Below the pieces are notes generated by a model that saw only the letters and a program-made list of their open reading frames with translations, did not search any database and had not been told where the DNA came from. This document shows, one piece after another, positions 19,738-28,339 of a stretch of DNA of 64,000 nucleotides (the stretch's first letter is position 1; each line of letters opens with the position of its first letter). A program made the translations under genes and the position numbers. The stretch spans positions 161,656 through 225,655 of the forward strand of contig NZ_MSZX01000012.1 in the NCBI RefSeq assembly GCF_002021565.1. The letters are read 5' to 3'. Source of the DNA: Paenibacillus selenitireducens (GTDB lineage: Bacteria > Bacillota > Bacilli > Paenibacillales > Paenibacillaceae).

Positions 19738-21456
19738 TTACACAGCTGTGCTGTCGCCCGTTATTTTCCGTGAAATGAAAAGCACAATGATGATCAGGGT
19801 AATTTGCAGCACACCGTACGCACACGCCGTTCCGAACTCGAACGAATACATCCGTTGGAAAATCTCAACGGAGAGCGGCGTGCTTTTTGCAGTGAAGAGC
19901 AGGATGGAAGATACGAACTCCCCAATTCCCTGCACGAACGCGAGCAGCGTTCCCGCTAGAATTCCGCTTAGCGCCATCGGAAACACGACCCGCCTGAAGC
20001 TGTACCACCAAGAAGCGCCCAAGTTGCGTGCTGCCTCTTCCACCGATGCGTCCATCTGAATCAATGTCGCCGAAGTGGATCGGAACACCAACGGCAAATG
20101 GCGGACAAAATACGCCAAAGGAAGAATCCAGAAGCTGCCGATCAGCACTTGGTTGAAGCTGAATACGGTAGGCTCGCTGAAGGCGGCAATCAAGTTAACC
20201 GCAACGACCGTTCCGGGCAGCGCCCATGGAAGCATAATCAACACATCCAGCAGCGTTTTTCCTTTGAATTTCAAGCGGACCATGGCATAAGCGGCAGCTA
20301 CGCCGAAGATGACATTCCCGATTGTAGCCACGAAGCTCATCTTGAAGCTGTTTGCAATTGGCCTCCATGTTTTGCTGTCGGTAAACAGCTTCACGTAATG
20401 CTTAAGCGTATATTCAGGAGGAAGAATTTGCGTCGTCCACGTGCCGTCCGTTGATAACGAAATCAAAAGTAGCACGAAAATAGGAAGAAGCAAAACGATC
20501 ACGCCAATGATAGACAGGAACATCGCTACGTACTTGCCTAAGGCGCTTTTCACTTCCGTGCGATGAACACTGATCCCCTTACTCATGTTCTGGTAATTGC
20601 GAAGTCCTTGATACCAGCGCATCACGAGCAGGAACAAAATAGAAACGACGGACAAGATCGTGGACTGTACCGCAGCCATATCCAGGTTGCCGTTCGTCCG
20701 AGACAAATAAATCTGCATCGTCATGGTCCGCTCGATGCCGAAGATGAGCGGAGCGGTATAAGACGCCATCGCAATCATGAAAACAAGCAGTGAAGAAGCG
20801 ACTAGGGCCGGTGTCAGCATTGGCAAAATGATACGTCGCCATATATAGAGCCGTCCTGCGCCGAGACTCGCTGCCGCCTCCTCCAGAGACGGGTCAAGAC
20901 CACGAATGGCAGAGGAAGCCGTCATATAAAAGTACGTGTACATCGTGAAGGTATGTACCACGAGCACACCCCAAATTCCCTTCAAGGAAAACGGCACCTG
21001 ATCGAGATGAAGCAGTTCTTTAAGCGCCCTCGGGATAATGCCGCTTTCGCCGTACAAAAACGTAAACGACAGTACACCGACAAGTGGCGGCAAGGCCATC
21101 GGAACGAGGACGAGAACGGCCAGTATTTTCCGGCCAGGGAACTCGTAGCGTTCCAACAGGAAGGCCATTGCGACGCCGACGATCGCGCACGTAATTACGC
21201 TTAAGATGGAAATATAAATGCTGGTCCACAGCGCTTCTAGATTGGCCGTATGCTCCAAGCTAAAAAAGCGAGAATAGTTTTGCAGCGATACATGATCCTC
21301 TACCTGGATACTTTGAATAAACGTTTGGAATAACGGATATACGACATATGCCAAGAGCACCAGAAACAGGGGGGCTATCAATACATAGACAAAATAAGGC
21401 GAATGTATGATGGAGCCCCGCTTGGATATACTTGTTCTCGGTTTAGATATCATCAT
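19738..21456 (-). CDS. Iron(III)-type ABC permease with two fused permease domains
   Basis: 572 residues with about 12 membrane helices in two halves. Each half carries an EAA loop: EEAAASLGAGRLYIWRRIILP (described by ends) near residue 195 and EEAARNLGASWWYSFRRVVFP near 490. Such duplicated permeases belong to the FbpB/SfuB and PhnV-like importers for ferric iron, 2-aminoethylphosphonate or thiamine. Substrate class within this group cannot be read from sequence. Eleven bases after the ATPase stop, so clearly one operon. The neighbouring enzymes argue for an organic substrate. Confidence 0.92.
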   Translation of the reverse strand: MMISKPRTSISKRGSIIHSPYFVYVLIAPLFLVLLAYVVYPLFQTFIQSIQVEDHVSLQNYSRFFSLEHTANLEALWTSIYISILSVITCAIVGVAMAFLLERYEFPGRKILAVLVLVPMALPPLVGVLSFTFLYGESGIIPRALKELLHLDQVPFSLKGIWGVLVVHTFTMYTYFYMTASSAIRGLDPSLEEAAASLGAGRLYIWRRIILPMLTPALVASSLLVFMIAMASYTAPLIFGIERTMTMQIYLSRTNGNLDMAAVQSTILSVVSILFLLVMRWYQGLRNYQNMSKGISVHRTEVKSALGKYVAMFLSIIGVIVLLLPIFVLLLISLSTDGTWTTQILPPEYTLKHYVKLFTDSKTWRPIANSFKMSFVATIGNVIFGVAAAYAMVRLKFKGKTLLDVLIMLPWALPGTVVAVNLIAAFSEPTVFSFNQVLIGSFWILPLAYFVRHLPLVFRSTSATLIQMDASVEEAARNLGASWWYSFRRVVFPMALSGILAGTLLAFVQGIGEFVSSILLFTAKSTPLSVEIFQRMYSFEFGTACAYGVLQITLIIIVLFISRKITGDSTAV

Positions 21457-21467
21457 TCATCCCCTCT

Positions 21468-22547
21468 CTATCCCAAGAAATAGATGCTTTCTTTTGGAAT
21501 AAACAGGGAGATTTCTTCCCCGCGCCCACGCACCCGATGACCTTGATTGACGAACATCGCTTTCAGCTGCTGTCCTGCCACCTGCGATACATAGTTCACG
21601 CTCACGCCCGTAAATTCGGAAATCACTACGTTACCGTTGACCACATTGTCCTTGGGCTCTCCTGGCAATGCCTCACGAACTGATTCCGGACGTATGGACA
21701 CGGACACGTTCTTGCCCGCTTCAAGCTTACAATCCGGCGAAGCATTCGCAATCAAACCTCTCAGACTAAGACCCGGAGCGAAGCGAACAATCGCTTCGTT
21801 ACCCTCAATTCGTTCTACGGTTCCTTCCCATAGATTGGACTCCCCGATAAAGGAAGCGACAAACGGATTGACCGGACGATTATATATTTCTTCTGGACTT
21901 CCAATCTGTTGGACAACTCCACCCTGCATGACCATGATTCGATCAGACATCGCCATCGCTTCGGCCTGATCATGGGTCACATAGATTGTGGTAATTCCCA
22001 GTTCCAGTTGAAGTCTCTTAATTTCAATTCTCGTTTCTTCTCTAAGCTTCGCATCCAAGTTCGATAACGGTTCATCCAAGAGTAAAATTTGCGGTTCGAT
22101 AACAAGCGCGCGAGCCAAGGCAACCCGCTGCTGCTGGCCGCCGGACAACTGATCAATTCGGCGGCTGCCGTAGCCTTCCAAATGAACTTGCTTCTGTGCA
22201 CGTTCGACACGCTGAACAATTTCAGATTTAGGGACTTTTCTTACCTGTAGACCGAATGCGATATTTTCAAATACGGTCATGTGCGGAAATAAAGCATAGT
22301 TTTGAAATACCATTCCCGTATTTCGTTTGTTCGGGGGAAGCGTGGTGACATCCTGATTACCGAACACAATACGACCTTCGCTTGGATAGTAGAATCCTGC
22401 GATCATCCGCAATGTCGTTGTTTTGCCGCAGCCGCTCGGACCAAGAAAGGTGAAGAACTCCCCCGGTTGAATCCGTATATTAACGTCTGTAACTCCTTTG
22501 ACGTCTCCGAATTGTTTACTTACATGATCCAGCATGACCTCTATCAA
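21468..22547 (-). CDS. ABC transporter ATPase, FbpC/PotA-like with TOBE domain
   Basis: 359 residues. Walker A GPSGCGKTT (about 35-43), Q-loop NYALFPHMTVFEN, signature LSGGQQQR (about 134-141), Walker B ILLLDEPLSNLD and switch histidine YVTHDQAEA. The C-terminal 120 residues are a TOBE-like regulatory domain. The start is TTG at 22547, eight bases after AGGAGG; an ATG four codons later has poorer spacing. Pairs with the double permease and the binding lipoprotein. Confidence 0.93.
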   Translation of the reverse strand: MIEVMLDHVSKQFGDVKGVTDVNIRIQPGEFFTFLGPSGCGKTTTLRMIAGFYYPSEGRIVFGNQDVTTLPPNKRNTGMVFQNYALFPHMTVFENIAFGLQVRKVPKSEIVQRVERAQKQVHLEGYGSRRIDQLSGGQQQRVALARALVIEPQILLLDEPLSNLDAKLREETRIEIKRLQLELGITTIYVTHDQAEAMAMSDRIMVMQGGVVQQIGSPEEIYNRPVNPFVASFIGESNLWEGTVERIEGNEAIVRFAPGLSLRGLIANASPDCKLEAGKNVSVSIRPESVREALPGEPKDNVVNGNVVISEFTGVSVNYVSQVAGQQLKAMFVNQGHRVRGRGEEISLFIPKESIYFLG

Positions 22548-22604
22548 GTAGGCTTCCTCCTTAGGTAAAATGATCAGGCGGAGTGGCTCCTCCGCCCGAA
22601 TGTA

Positions 22605-23690
22605 TTATTTCGAACCCTTTCCTTTGATGTTCTCATCCCAATGTTGCATCCATTCTTTCTCTTTCTCCGCCATAACAGCCCAGTCGATCGTAAGCGGTTT
22701 CAGTTCAAGCCCTTGCAACCATGCCGGAAGCGTATCTTTGCTGATGTCCGTACGCGTTGGGATTTGGAACAGCTTCTCCGCAAGATCTACACGCAGCTTG
22801 GAGTCAAAGAGGAACTCGTAAAATTTCTTCGCTGCATCCATGTTTTTCGCGCCTTTGACCACACCGACGCCATCAACCAAAATAGGCGCACCGCTGGCAG
22901 GGTAGATGAAATCAAACGGCTGCTTCTGTATTTCCTTCTGGAGCATAATATCCTGCAGGTTCCACAGCGACAGCGAGCCCTCCTCTCGCGCTAACTTCAG
23001 ATACAGATTGGTCGGGTCTTGCGCATATTCCTTCGTATTCGCGTCCAGCTTTTTCAGCCAGTCGTATCCTTTTGCAGGATCACTTGCGTCTTGACGGAAA
23101 ATCATAGAGGAGTAAATCGTTCTCATCGTTCCGGAAGCGAGTACACCGCGAATAATAATTTTGTCCTTATATTTAGGATCCAGCAGTTCATCCCAATCTT
23201 TAGGCGCATCTTCTTTCTTCAACACGTTGGAGTTGTACATGATCACTTCCGGCAGCAGCATTTCTCCATACCAGCGATCCTGTCCATCTTTGTACATCGC
23301 AGGAATGCTATCGGCGAAGCTTGGTTTTACGCTTTCAAGCAGCCCTTCATCTGCAGCTGTCATCAGCGATGATTGTGTACCGCCCCACCAGAAATCCGCC
23401 TGCGGGTTCGCCTTCTCCCCACGAACACGCTCCAATATTTGCTGCGCCCCCATGGTAAGAACTTCGACTTCCATTCCCGGATTTTGCGCTTCGAACTTAG
23501 GGATAATTTCTTCCACGACGTTCTTATCTCTGGCCGTATAAATGACCAGCTTCTGCTTGTCGGATCCCTTATCTCCCGATTTTTGGCCACCTTCAGAAGC
23601 GCTTCCACCGCAGGCCGTGACCGTCAGCATCGTAATGCTGAGAACTGTCCCCATCAACCACTTTTTTGCTTTTCCCTTTGAACTTCTCAT
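22605..23690 (-). CDS. ABC transporter substrate-binding lipoprotein, FbpA-like
   Basis: 361 residues from the ATG at 23690, six bases after GAGGGGG; a TTG five codons earlier is less likely. Signal peptide with lipobox LTVTACGG, then a low-complexity linker and a family-1 extracellular binding domain: KLVIYTARDKNVVEEIIPKFE, NPQADFWWGG, GVGVVKGAKN. This is the AfuA/FbpA fold, also used by 2-aminoethylphosphonate and polyamine binders. The tyrosine pair of true ferric-ion binders is not evident, so an organic ligand is likely. First gene of the transporter operon, downstream of a palindrome at 23744-23762. Confidence 0.9.
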   Translation of the reverse strand: MRSSKGKAKKWLMGTVLSITMLTVTACGGSASEGGQKSGDKGSDKQKLVIYTARDKNVVEEIIPKFEAQNPGMEVEVLTMGAQQILERVRGEKANPQADFWWGGTQSSLMTAADEGLLESVKPSFADSIPAMYKDGQDRWYGEMLLPEVIMYNSNVLKKEDAPKDWDELLDPKYKDKIIIRGVLASGTMRTIYSSMIFRQDASDPAKGYDWLKKLDANTKEYAQDPTNLYLKLAREEGSLSLWNLQDIMLQKEIQKQPFDFIYPASGAPILVDGVGVVKGAKNMDAAKKFYEFLFDSKLRVDLAEKLFQIPTRTDISKDTLPAWLQGLELKPLTIDWAVMAEKEKEWMQHWDENIKGKGSK

Positions 23691-23743
23691 GTCTTGCCCC
23701 CTCAATTAAAATGTTCTTCGTTTTTCTTGCTTTATCGCATGAA

Positions 23744-23762
23744 TTCATCTTCGATAGATGAA
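23744..23762. promoter_or_regulatory. Palindrome upstream of the importer operon
   Basis: TTCATCT-TCGAT-AGATGAA is a perfect 7+5+7 inverted repeat 54 bases upstream of the binding-protein gene, a plausible operator for the adjacent ROK regulator or a leader hairpin. Confidence 0.5.
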
Positions 23763-23917
23763 ATGATGCAGATTGACCAAAAATCGCCTGAATGCGTGTT
23801 CTTATTTGCGAGGGTGACTAATCGGCGAGTGAGATGTAGGCAGTCCAGAAAGTTCGTTCCTTGAACCCTTGTGAAGGAGAGACTCCAATAAACATGAAGT
23901 TAATGTGGATGTTTAGC

Positions 23918-25096
23918 TTACCTTTGGAATCTAGGCGTAGATGGAAAGGCCTCCAGTGTGCAATGAATGGCCCCAATGAGTCCTGCTTGATCGCCTAGCG
24001 AGGCCATCTTAATCTGAGGAACGGAAGGAACCCAGTCGTTTAACCATTGTTGTATTTTATAAATCCCTTCGTCCCCGATATGCAGCATTTCTCCGCTGAG
24101 AATCAAAAGCGCCGGATCCATCACACTTGTTAGATTGGCAATGCCATAGGTCCAGTGCCGGCAGATGTCGTCGAGCAGTGTCTGAGCTTCTTCACTCCCT
24201 CGACCTGCTTGGTCAACGATTTGCTTGACAATGCTCAATCCCTCGTCAATCGAAGGAAGGACGTCCTTAGCCTTGTCGTGTATGGCACGTACGGAATAGT
24301 TTCGCTCGAATACGCCATATTCTCCCTTGGTCTGATTCCCGACTGGCCCGACCATCATATAACCGATCTCACCGCTTGCTTCTTTGGCACCGCGGTATAA
24401 CTGTCCGTCGATCATAATTCCGGCACCGATCCCAGTACCCGCATACATATACACCAGATTGGAATGCCCGACGCCAATGCCCTTATGAAATTCACCGAGT
24501 GTCATCAGGTTCACGTCATTGTCAATGACTACGGGCAGTCCCAAGATTTCTTCGATCTCCTGTTGCACCGGCAGCCCCATCCACCCCGTACTAGGGGCGT
24601 AGCTAACTGTTCCAGCGCTTCGTTGGGTAATACCTGGCAAGCCCAGTCCCATGCCAAGGAGCCATTCTTTCTTGAATCCGCTTTCATTGAGCAGGGCCGC
24701 AATCCCTTGCTTGATACTCTGGATCGCCGTCTCACCAGTCATCGGATGCGGTAAACAAGTCGTGCGTTGAATCAACAGCTCCCCTTTCAAATTGGCTATG
24801 CCCAGTTGCAGCGTGCTGCCTTCGAATACCGCGCCAATAACACCGTAAGCTTGAAAGTTATATTCCAGGAGGATGGGCTTCCTGCCGCCCTTTGATTCTC
24901 CCATACCGACTTCGCTAATTAAGCCTTGCGTAATCATCTCGTCAACTAGAGCTGATACGCACGGACGGCTTAATTCCGTTAACTTCGCCAAATCAGCTCT
25001 TGATACCCGGGGGTTTTCTTTTAACTGATGAAGAATTCCTTCTCGGTTAATATGCTTCACCAGCTTGGCGTTTCCTGTTTGGCCTTTGTCAATCAA
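23918..25096 (-). CDS. ROK-family transcriptional regulator (NagC/XylR type)
   Basis: 392 residues. Winged HTH at about 12-70 (REGILHQLKENPRVSRADLAK, SRPCVSALVDEM), then a ROK sugar-kinase-like domain with GLGLPGI, DNDVNLMTLGE and YAGTGIGAGI. The CxCGxxGC zinc motif usual after the E-x-G-H segment is absent; the region reads GPVGNQTKGEYGVFERN. Start is TTG behind AAGGGGGG. It is upstream of the importer operon on the same strand, so it likely senses a sugar or sugar phosphate from the pathway. Three GTTAGTTAAA-like copies lie in its promoter region. Confidence 0.9.
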   Translation of the reverse strand: MIDKGQTGNAKLVKHINREGILHQLKENPRVSRADLAKLTELSRPCVSALVDEMITQGLISEVGMGESKGGRKPILLEYNFQAYGVIGAVFEGSTLQLGIANLKGELLIQRTTCLPHPMTGETAIQSIKQGIAALLNESGFKKEWLLGMGLGLPGITQRSAGTVSYAPSTGWMGLPVQQEIEEILGLPVVIDNDVNLMTLGEFHKGIGVGHSNLVYMYAGTGIGAGIMIDGQLYRGAKEASGEIGYMMVGPVGNQTKGEYGVFERNYSVRAIHDKAKDVLPSIDEGLSIVKQIVDQAGRGSEEAQTLLDDICRHWTYGIANLTSVMDPALLILSGEMLHIGDEGIYKIQQWLNDWVPSVPQIKMASLGDQAGLIGAIHCTLEAFPSTPRFQR

Positions 25097-25119
25097 TCCG
25101 TAGTCCCCCCTTTTGTTAA

Positions 25120-25159
25120 GTTAAGTAAAATTAGGTTAGTTAAATTTTTGTTAGTTAAA
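25120..25159. promoter_or_regulatory. Three direct repeats phased by 15 bp upstream of the ROK gene
   Basis: GTTAGTTAAA occurs at 25135-25144 and 25150-25159, and a variant GTTAAGTAAA at 25120-25129. Spacing is exactly 15 bases each time. XylR/NagC-type ROK proteins bind TTAGTT-like half sites, so this is a plausible autoregulatory operator. Confidence 0.55.
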
Positions 25160-25174
25160 ATTATTAACAAAGTC

Positions 25175-25567
25175 TTATTGGAAATAGTTTATTGTATGCG
25201 CTTCCAATTTGTCAACAATAATTTTTCCACATATTTCTATCTCTTTAAATTGTCTCGGAAAACCATTTCGTCCGTTCCAAAAACTTGCATGATCTAGCAC
25301 AAATAACAAAAAAAGCTGGAGCTTCTCATTGTGAGAGGAACCAGCTTGTTGGGTTATGCTATAGATTGGACATCCTATTCGACGGGATATGCAATTTTTT
25401 GGTTCATCCGTTCTCCGAGTTACATATGGCTTCAAGCGAAGCCTCCACTCATTCATCCCTTGTTCGATCAGCGAATGGAACGTATCCACCTTCACACTTG
25501 TTCCGTCCTTCAGCTGAATCGTACATTTCGCATATCTCCCTCGTAACACGAAATCAATCACCTCCAT
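25175..25567 (-). CDS. Hypothetical protein, real extent uncertain
   Basis: Open frame of up to 130 codons starting MEVIDFVLRGRYAKCTIQLKDGTSVKVDTFH. AGAGG stands before the ATG; a GTG seven codons later is also well placed behind GGAGGTG. The frame runs straight through a strong minus-strand terminator at 25303-25348, so its last 45 codons are unlikely to be transcribed normally. A shorter protein ending near the hairpin through a frameshift, or a spurious C-terminus, are both possible. No family recognised. Confidence 0.35.
   Translation of the reverse strand: MEVIDFVLRGRYAKCTIQLKDGTSVKVDTFHSLIEQGMNEWRLRLKPYVTRRTDEPKNCISRRIGCPIYSITQQAGSSHNEKLQLFLLFVLDHASFWNGRNGFPRQFKEIEICGKIIVDKLEAHTINYFQ
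25303..25348 (-). terminator. Strong hairpin with T run on the minus strand
   Basis: AAGCTGG pairs with CCAGCTT, with an inner TTCTCA/TGAGAG stem; the minus strand continues TTTTTTTGTTATTTG. Confidence 0.8.
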
Positions 25568-25627
25568 CCTTTCCTCTCATCCTTTTCATTCCTTAGGGTT
25601 AACTGTATGGATTCATGATGAAGTCCC

Positions 25628-25656
25628 TTGAAGATAGGCTCAAAAACGTTTACAAT
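25628..25656 (+). promoter_or_regulatory. Sigma-A-type promoter of the small basic protein gene
   Basis: TTGAAG (25628-25633), 17-base spacer, TACAAT (25651-25656). A small hairpin TCGAAG/CTTCGA at 25681-25697 follows in the leader. Confidence 0.65.
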
Positions 25657-25721
25657 GAGGAGGAATCGACCAGTACACGATCGAAGTTATGCTTCGACAC
25701 ACTGAAGGCAGGTGGAACCAA

Positions 25722-25907
25722 ATGACTGAAAATCAAGAACCGAAAAAAATAAACTTAGCCGATGCCATCAAACAAAAGCTTGCTCAAAAAAAGGAGCAGC
25801 AATCCCAACAAAAAAATCAATTTAATGGTGGCGGCGGAGCTAAAAAGCTTGTCTCACAGAACAACAAGAAGCCCAATAATCAGAGACGCCGGACTGGCGG
25901 ATCTTAG
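25722..25907 (+). CDS. Small lysine/glutamine-rich basic protein
   Basis: 61 residues starting MTENQEPKKINLADAIKQKL, with AGGTGG six bases before the ATG. The N-terminal half is a predicted helix; the C-terminal half is GGGG followed by basic, asparagine-rich sequence ending RRRTGGS, which looks disordered and nucleic-acid-binding. Own promoter and terminator support a real gene. Function unknown. Confidence 0.75.
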   Translation: MTENQEPKKINLADAIKQKLAQKKEQQSQQKNQFNGGGGAKKLVSQNNKKPNNQRRRTGGS

Positions 25908-25913
25908 AGGAGA

Positions 25914-25937
25914 AAAGACCGTCTAACGGTCTTTTTT
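25914..25937 (+). terminator. Terminator of the small basic protein gene
   Basis: AAAAGACCGT-CTA-ACGGTCTTTTTTT, directly after the stop. Confidence 0.9.
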
Positions 25938-25943
25938 TCATTG

Positions 25944-25990
25944 AAAAAGGTCCAAGCTAGCCCTCTTAGAGGACTAGTCTGGACCTTTTC
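25944..25990 (-). terminator. Terminator of the opuC operon
   Basis: AAAAGGTCC pairs with GGACCTTTT with an inner AGCCCTCT/AGAGGACT stem. The T-rich side on the minus strand suits termination 30 bases after the last opu gene; it may work in both directions. Confidence 0.8.
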
Positions 25991-26020
25991 ACTATGCTTC
26001 ACAAATGCGAATGCTCCATT

Positions 26021-26713
26021 TTAGGATGTAGTTGCTTTTTTCGCTGCAGCTGAACGCTTCGATTTCCGTCCTTCGAATTTCAGCTTTCGTTGGAAGTAAC
26101 CCAAGATAAGGTCTGCTGCGATCGCAAGGAGTGCGGCAGGAATAGCACCTGCATAAATTCGCATCGGATTCTGATTGTTAATCCCTGCGTATATTTCTCT
26201 GCCTAGACCATCTCCACCGACAAGTGGAGCAATCGTAACCACACCAATCGCGATAACAGCAGCAATTCTCAATCCTGTCATGATATACGTGAGAGAAAGC
26301 GGGAATCTGACCTTGATCAGCAGCTGCAGCGGGCTCATCCCAATCCCCCGTCCAGCTTCAATATAGCTTGGATTGACCTGTTTCAATCCCACATACGTAT
26401 TCCGAATAATCGGATTCAACGAATAGAATAGAAGCCCGACAATGACCGTCTTCGATCCTAATCCAATCCATAACATTAATAAGACAAGCAGCGCCAAGCT
26501 CGGAATCACCTGGAGCACACCGGCAACAGCTAGTATTACCTTAGCAAGCTTTTCATTGCGCGAACACAGAATCCCTAGCGGAATCCCTAGTATAATCGCT
26601 AGTCCAACACCGCTTCCGACCATAATCAAATGCGATACAAAATACTCCCACAAGAGCCCAGAATTCCGGCTCATATACGACAATAAATCTCCGATCGTCC
26701 ATTGATAATCCAT
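26021..26713 (-). CDS. opuCD: Osmolyte ABC transporter permease OpuCD
   Basis: 230 residues with five to six membrane helices and the permease EAA-like loop EAGRGIGMSPLQLLIKVRFPLSL (described by ends, near 118-140). LQVIPSLALL and the GGDGLGREIYAG segment are typical of OpuC/OpuB permeases. Basic C-terminal tail. Last gene of the four-gene operon, 27 bases after opuCC. It forms the membrane channel together with OpuCB for uptake of betaine, carnitine, choline or related compatible solutes. Confidence 0.9.
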   Translation of the reverse strand: MDYQWTIGDLLSYMSRNSGLLWEYFVSHLIMVGSGVGLAIILGIPLGILCSRNEKLAKVILAVAGVLQVIPSLALLVLLMLWIGLGSKTVIVGLLFYSLNPIIRNTYVGLKQVNPSYIEAGRGIGMSPLQLLIKVRFPLSLTYIMTGLRIAAVIAIGVVTIAPLVGGDGLGREIYAGINNQNPMRIYAGAIPAALLAIAADLILGYFQRKLKFEGRKSKRSAAAKKATTS

Positions 26714-26740
26714 ATGTTCCTCCTTTCCAGCAACAAAATA

Positions 26741-27655
26741 CTAGTTTTCTTTCAGATAACCTTGATCTTTCAAATATTGAATAGCGACTTCACGTTCACT
26801 TTTCTTTTCGATATCGACCTTATAGTTAAGATCAATCATGGTCTGCGCATCAATCTTACCTATAATTTCGCTAATGACCGCTTCGATCTCTGGATGCTTC
26901 GTTAATGCATCATTGCGAATCACCGGCGAAGCGTCGAAAGGAGGAAAGAAATGTTGATCATCCTCTAAAGTTACCAAATCATAAGCCTTCAATCGTGGAT
27001 CCGTGGAATATGCCAATACGATATCGACTTGATTGTTCGCTACCGCTTGATAGACCAAGCTCTGCTCCATTGGATACTCCTTGCTGAATTTGAAGCCGTA
27101 GGCTTTCTGGAACGCAGGATAACCATCGCTAGGCCGTTCCATCCATGTCGTATCCACACCCAGACGCAAATTACCCGCATCTTTCATGACATCTGAAATT
27201 TTCTTATATCCCTTCTCTTCCGCTAACTCTCGACGAACGGTAAAGGCATACGTATTCTCAAAACCTAAGGAATCCATCCAACGAAAATCAAACGTCTTCT
27301 TAAATCCTGCTTGGGCTTGTTGAAGGACTTTATCCCGATCTTTCGTGTCTTCAACCGGGAAATACCCATTAAAAATCTCCCCGCTATACAGGGTTCCCAT
27401 ATCAATATCACCGCGTTTTAACGAGGTTAACACCAGCGGACTTGCAGCAAGATCTGGAATTACCTTCACCTTAAGCTCGGTCCGATCTTCGATCAGACCT
27501 TTATACATCTCAGCCAGTATTTTCGTTTCGGTGAACGTCTGCGTACCTATGATAATTTGATTCGCTGGACCGCAACTCGTCAGCAGCACCGTCATCGCAA
27601 GGAACAGACCGACGATACCGGCGGCTAATTTCCTACGCTGTATGAACATAAACAT
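26741..27655 (-). CDS. opuCC: Osmoprotectant-binding lipoprotein OpuCC
   Basis: 304 residues from the ATG at 27655 behind GGGGAGGT; an upstream GTG frame is unlikely because it would overlap opuCB. Signal peptide with lipobox VLLTSCGP. Binding domain with IIIGTQTFTETKILAEM and the ligand region DMGTLYSGEIFNGYF, the OpuAC/OpuCC type. Lipid-anchored receptor that delivers quaternary ammonium solutes to OpuCB/CD. Confidence 0.92.
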   Translation of the reverse strand: MFMFIQRRKLAAGIVGLFLAMTVLLTSCGPANQIIIGTQTFTETKILAEMYKGLIEDRTELKVKVIPDLAASPLVLTSLKRGDIDMGTLYSGEIFNGYFPVEDTKDRDKVLQQAQAGFKKTFDFRWMDSLGFENTYAFTVRRELAEEKGYKKISDVMKDAGNLRLGVDTTWMERPSDGYPAFQKAYGFKFSKEYPMEQSLVYQAVANNQVDIVLAYSTDPRLKAYDLVTLEDDQHFFPPFDASPVIRNDALTKHPEIEAVISEIIGKIDAQTMIDLNYKVDIEKKSEREVAIQYLKDQGYLKEN

Positions 27656-27677
27656 ATCCGATACCTCCCCATCCTGT

Positions 27678-28337
27678 TTACGCTGTTTCCGAACGCGTGC
27701 GACCGTATTTTTTGGTGAGCACACGCTCCATCCAACCTAATAAAACATCCGCAACCAATGCTAATAGAATCGCACCGACAGCTCCTGTGATGATCAATTC
27801 CAACTTATTCACACCCAAGCCGGAGACAATCAATTGTCCTAACCCGCCTGCACCGATCAACGTAGCCAACGTGGCCCAACTGATAATATATACGGTTGTA
27901 ATCCGTATCCCCGACATAATATACGGTAGGGATAATGGCAATTGAATTCGCAAAATACGCTGCAGCGTGCCATACCCCATCCCACGCGCCGATTCGAGCA
28001 CATTAGCATCTACAGACATGAATCCATCATACGTGTTCCGCAGAATGGGCATAATCGAATATAAAAATAAGGCAAAGATGGCCGGCTTCATCCCAATACC
28101 CAACAGTGGAATCAGGATAGCTAGCAACGCTAAGCTAGGCACGGTCTGAAGTAGATTCGCGAAGAAAAATACGATACTGTTAATCCACTTCATACGGTTA
28201 TATACGAGCAGGATTCCTAAAGGAATCGATACGATACATCCCAACACGACCGACGTTGCGGTAATCACAAGATGTTCCTGCAAAGCCGCAGCCATATCGC
28301 CTCCACGCTCTTGAAAAAATGTAATCAACCACGCCAT
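27678..28337 (-). CDS. opuCB: Osmolyte ABC transporter permease OpuCB
   Basis: 219 residues, about six helices. LLQTVPSLALLAILIPLLG and ESARGMGYGTLQRILRIQLPLSLPY (described by ends) are typical of this permease pair. Two bases separate it from the ATPase stop and 22 from opuCC, so it is cotranscribed. Confidence 0.92.
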   Translation of the reverse strand: MAWLITFFQERGGDMAAALQEHLVITATSVVLGCIVSIPLGILLVYNRMKWINSIVFFFANLLQTVPSLALLAILIPLLGIGMKPAIFALFLYSIMPILRNTYDGFMSVDANVLESARGMGYGTLQRILRIQLPLSLPYIMSGIRITTVYIISWATLATLIGAGGLGQLIVSGLGVNKLELIITGAVGAILLALVADVLLGWMERVLTKKYGRTRSETA

Positions 28338-28339
28338 GC

